Notes under the pieces: generated by a model
Told to the model about the DNA's origin: nothing
The model's database searches: none
Seen by the model: only the letters and a program-made list of their open reading frames with translations
NCBI GenBank assembly: GCA_018436785.1
Contig: JAHDKR010000112.1
Span: forward strand, 1 to 41,238
Source: Synergistaceae bacterium
Lineage (GTDB): Bacteria; Synergistota; Synergistia; Synergistales; Aminobacteriaceae
DNA: 41,238 nucleotides
Reading direction: 5' to 3'
In this document: positions 41,078 to 41,238 of the stretch, in pieces
How the letters are laid out: each line of letters opens with the position of its first letter
Numbering within the stretch: the first letter of the stretch is position 1
Made by a program: the position numbers and the translations under genes

Positions 41078-41238
41078 ATGGTATTTTCCACCCTGTCTCC
41101 TGAATCGCATCCTTCTGAAGCGCACGAGAGCGCTCTGACTGTCTGGACGCATCGCCTTGAGCGGATAAGCGCTTGGGGAGCATGCCTTCTTCTTGCCTTC
41201 AACATCGGCGATATTCTCGTCGGCGTGTTCTGCAGGTA
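41078..41238 (+). CDS. dctQ: TRAP transporter small membrane subunit DctQ (N-terminal fragment)
   Basis: 53 codons visible before the window ends. The translation begins MVFSTLSPESHPSEAHE and reaches a first hydrophobic helix (WGACLLLAFNIGDILVGVFC) preceded by LERISAW, the usual start of a DctQ four-helix subunit. The call rests mainly on position directly after dctP plus this helix. The ribosome site is weak, suggesting coupling to dctP translation. Confidence 0.75.
   Translation, partial: MVFSTLSPESHPSEAHESALTVWTHRLERISAWGACLLLAFNIGDILVGVFCR

Noticed and set aside
1..41238. CRISPR arrays, tRNA/rRNA genes, insertion sequences, prophage genes
   Set aside because: No regularly spaced repeats, cloverleaf or rRNA segments, transposases, integrases or terminal inverted repeats were noticed on either strand.

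Overview
The window (about 41 kb, GC-rich, ORF-dense, no RNA genes, insertion sequences or CRISPR seen) reads as a chromosome segment of an anaerobic, amino-acid-fermenting diderm, most likely a member of Synergistota. The reasons are the gene content (full branched-chain amino-acid ABC importer, orphan polar amino-acid binding protein, TRAP importer, secreted C69 dipeptidase), an AsmA-like envelope protein that implies an outer membrane, meso-diaminopimelate/lysine genes, and the style of the proteins. The taxonomic call is inference from protein character, not from a marker gene.

Layout. (1) 2-2654 (+): the 3' end of a PgsW-like gene, a multi-spanning membrane histidine kinase and a CitB/DcuR-type response regulator, with kinase and PgsW overlapping. 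(2) 2717-3460 (-): a single amino-acid ABC binding protein, divergent from the next operon. (3) 3673-12856 (+): a complete chemosensory operon CheW - CheR/TPR - CheW - MCP - hybrid CheA/REC - CheB - REC/PAS/GGDEF. This has the parts list of the Pseudomonas Wsp surface-sensing/c-di-GMP system but a different gene order and an added PAS domain in the cyclase. It is the most interesting system here. (4) 12871-14513 (+): promoter, lysine T-box riboswitch (specifier AAG) and lysA. (5) 14659-19201 (+): livJ-H-M-G-F. (6) 19353-22711 (-): metH-metF. (7) 22814-27184 (+): dapF, then a 1146-residue AsmA-like protein with its own promoter. (8) 27290-29017 (-): secreted C69 dipeptidase with a candidate attenuator in its leader. 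(9) 29303-30946 (+): AMP-forming acyl-CoA synthetase. (10) 31041-37313 (-): glgC, glgA, glgP, malQ, with a divergent GH57/DUF3536 glycosidase at 37401-39860 (+). (11) 40025-end (+): TRAP dctP and the start of dctQ.

How the parts fit. Amino-acid uptake and peptide hydrolysis feed fermentation. Lysine supply is sensed through uncharged tRNA-Lys at the T-box. The MCP-CheA-CheB/CheR array is predicted to set phosphorylation of the diguanylate cyclase and so c-di-GMP rather than flagellar rotation, since no CheY or flagellar gene is linked. Glycogen is made by GlgC/GlgA and recycled by GlgP/MalQ. No GlgB is present, so the GH57 protein is a candidate for the missing alpha-glucan activity. Start codons other than ATG are common (TTG for lysA, livH, GH57; GTG for glgA, malQ). 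Long perfect hairpins separate the convergent gene pairs.
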